64,000 nucleotides of DNA from the NCBI GenBank assembly GCA_013359265.1, contig JABWCD010000004.1, positions 248,001 to 312,000 on the forward strand, read 5' to 3'. The notes beneath the pieces were generated by a model. The model was not told where the DNA came from. It did not search any database and saw only the letters and a program-made list of their open reading frames with translations. This stretch comes from Candidatus Hydrogenedentota bacterium (GTDB taxonomy: Bacteria; Hydrogenedentota; Hydrogenedentia; Hydrogenedentales; SLHB01). A program made the translations under genes and the position numbers. This document shows, in pieces, positions 63,635-64,000 of the stretch; within the stretch, counting starts at the first letter, position 1; every line of letters starts with the position of its first letter.

Positions 63635-64000
63635 ATGTGCACCAGAAATCTCTGTCGTTCGCTTCGGAAGGAATGCCGCTGCAACCTTGTCTGTGTTGCC
63701 GCCGTGCTCCTGTCACTTCTGTCGTTCGGTTGCACCCCACATACGGTTGACGCGGCGGATTCGTCGTCCGGATTGAAAACGGGGGTGCTGCTTGTCAATC
63801 ACGGATCACATTCGGAGACTTGGCGGAACGCGCTGCTCGAACTCGAACAAAACGTGAGCGCCGAGATACTTGAGTCAGGGTATGTGCAAGGGACCAAAAC
63901 GGCGTTCATGGAATACAACGAACCGTCCATCGCCACCCGCTTGAAGGAGTTCGATCGGGAAGGCTACACGGACGTGATCATTGTTCCCGTCTTCCTGACG
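63635..64000 (+). CDS. CbiX-type chelatase, predicted lipoprotein, cut by window edge
   Basis: 122 residues visible. A basic n-region and hydrophobic core end in a lipobox (LLSFGC, Cys about 33). The CbiX/SirB domain then starts: [15 protein letters not shown] with the metal-binding His, FMEYNEPSI and [10 protein letters not shown]. Soluble CbiX inserts cobalt into sirohydrochlorin in the cytoplasm; a membrane-anchored exported form is unusual, although a periplasmic CbiK is known in Desulfovibrio. The rest, including the second metal His, lies outside. Confidence 0.8.
   Translation, partial: MCTRNLCRSLRKECRCNLVCVAAVLLSLLSFGCTPHTVDAADSSSGLKTGVLLVNHGSHSETWRNALLELEQNVSAEILESGYVQGTKTAFMEYNEPSIATRLKEFDREGYTDVIIVPVFLT

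Overview
The window is GC-rich bacterial chromosome, densely coded on both strands. Its gene mix points to the Planctomycetes/Lentisphaerae/Hydrogenedentota group: Tat-exported Gfo/Idh/MocA oxidoreductases, a DUF1080 protein, a prepilin-like protein ending in an H-x9-DG box, YHYH and DUF2007 proteins, and many secreted beta-propeller or beta-sandwich proteins. Ca. Hydrogenedentota is my best guess. This rests on family content only; no rRNA gene or phylogenetic marker was compared.

Layout. 1-7525 (minus): a thioester-type alpha-2-macroglobulin lipoprotein gene followed by pbpC, which runs off the left edge. 7825-12888: two DUF2007 genes around mtfA, an aldo/keto reductase and two polytopic membrane proteins. 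12953-25709: sugar and secreted-enzyme genes (DUF1080, Gfo/Idh, a large GH43-like protein, an ABC sugar importer without its ATPase), a PmtA-like methyltransferase and an aminotransferase. 25718-36776: housekeeping genes sthA, a polyprenyl synthase, a hydrolase/Gfo-Idh pair, secA overlapping a membrane transglutaminase, and an FHA-GAF-sigma54 regulator.

36798-45445 is an accessory island rich in toxin-antitoxin and defence genes, many decayed: a frameshifted AbiEii-like toxin with an intact partner, a HigBA-type pair, a VapC fragment, an HsdR N-terminal fragment, an OLD-type ATPase/TOPRIM gene behind a coiled-coil/Cys-cluster gene, an IS66 remnant that cuts an XRE antitoxin, an intact BrnTA pair with a relic copy of brnA, and perfect 30-bp inverted repeats. 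leuA sits inside this island.

45446-53126: an S9 peptidase, an array of 24-bp palindromes, a YHYH protein, bacilliredoxin, Gfo/Idh, RidA and a tRNA-Leu with the unusual anticodon AAG. 53178-58284 (minus) is a riboflavin operon: promoter, FMN riboswitch, ribD, ribE, ribBA, ribH, nusB and a PHP phosphoesterase. 58340-62124 (minus): a thioesterase, a PIN-domain gene with a small partner, and assimilatory sulfate reduction (sulfite reductase then APS reductase). 62288-64000 (plus): a good promoter, a structured leader of about 220 nt, a prepilin-like gene and a lipoprotein form of a CbiX-type chelatase cut by the right edge.

Most worth following up: the leader/prepilin/CbiX cluster, the A34 tRNA-Leu, the coiled-coil plus OLD pair, and the layered decay of the TA island.
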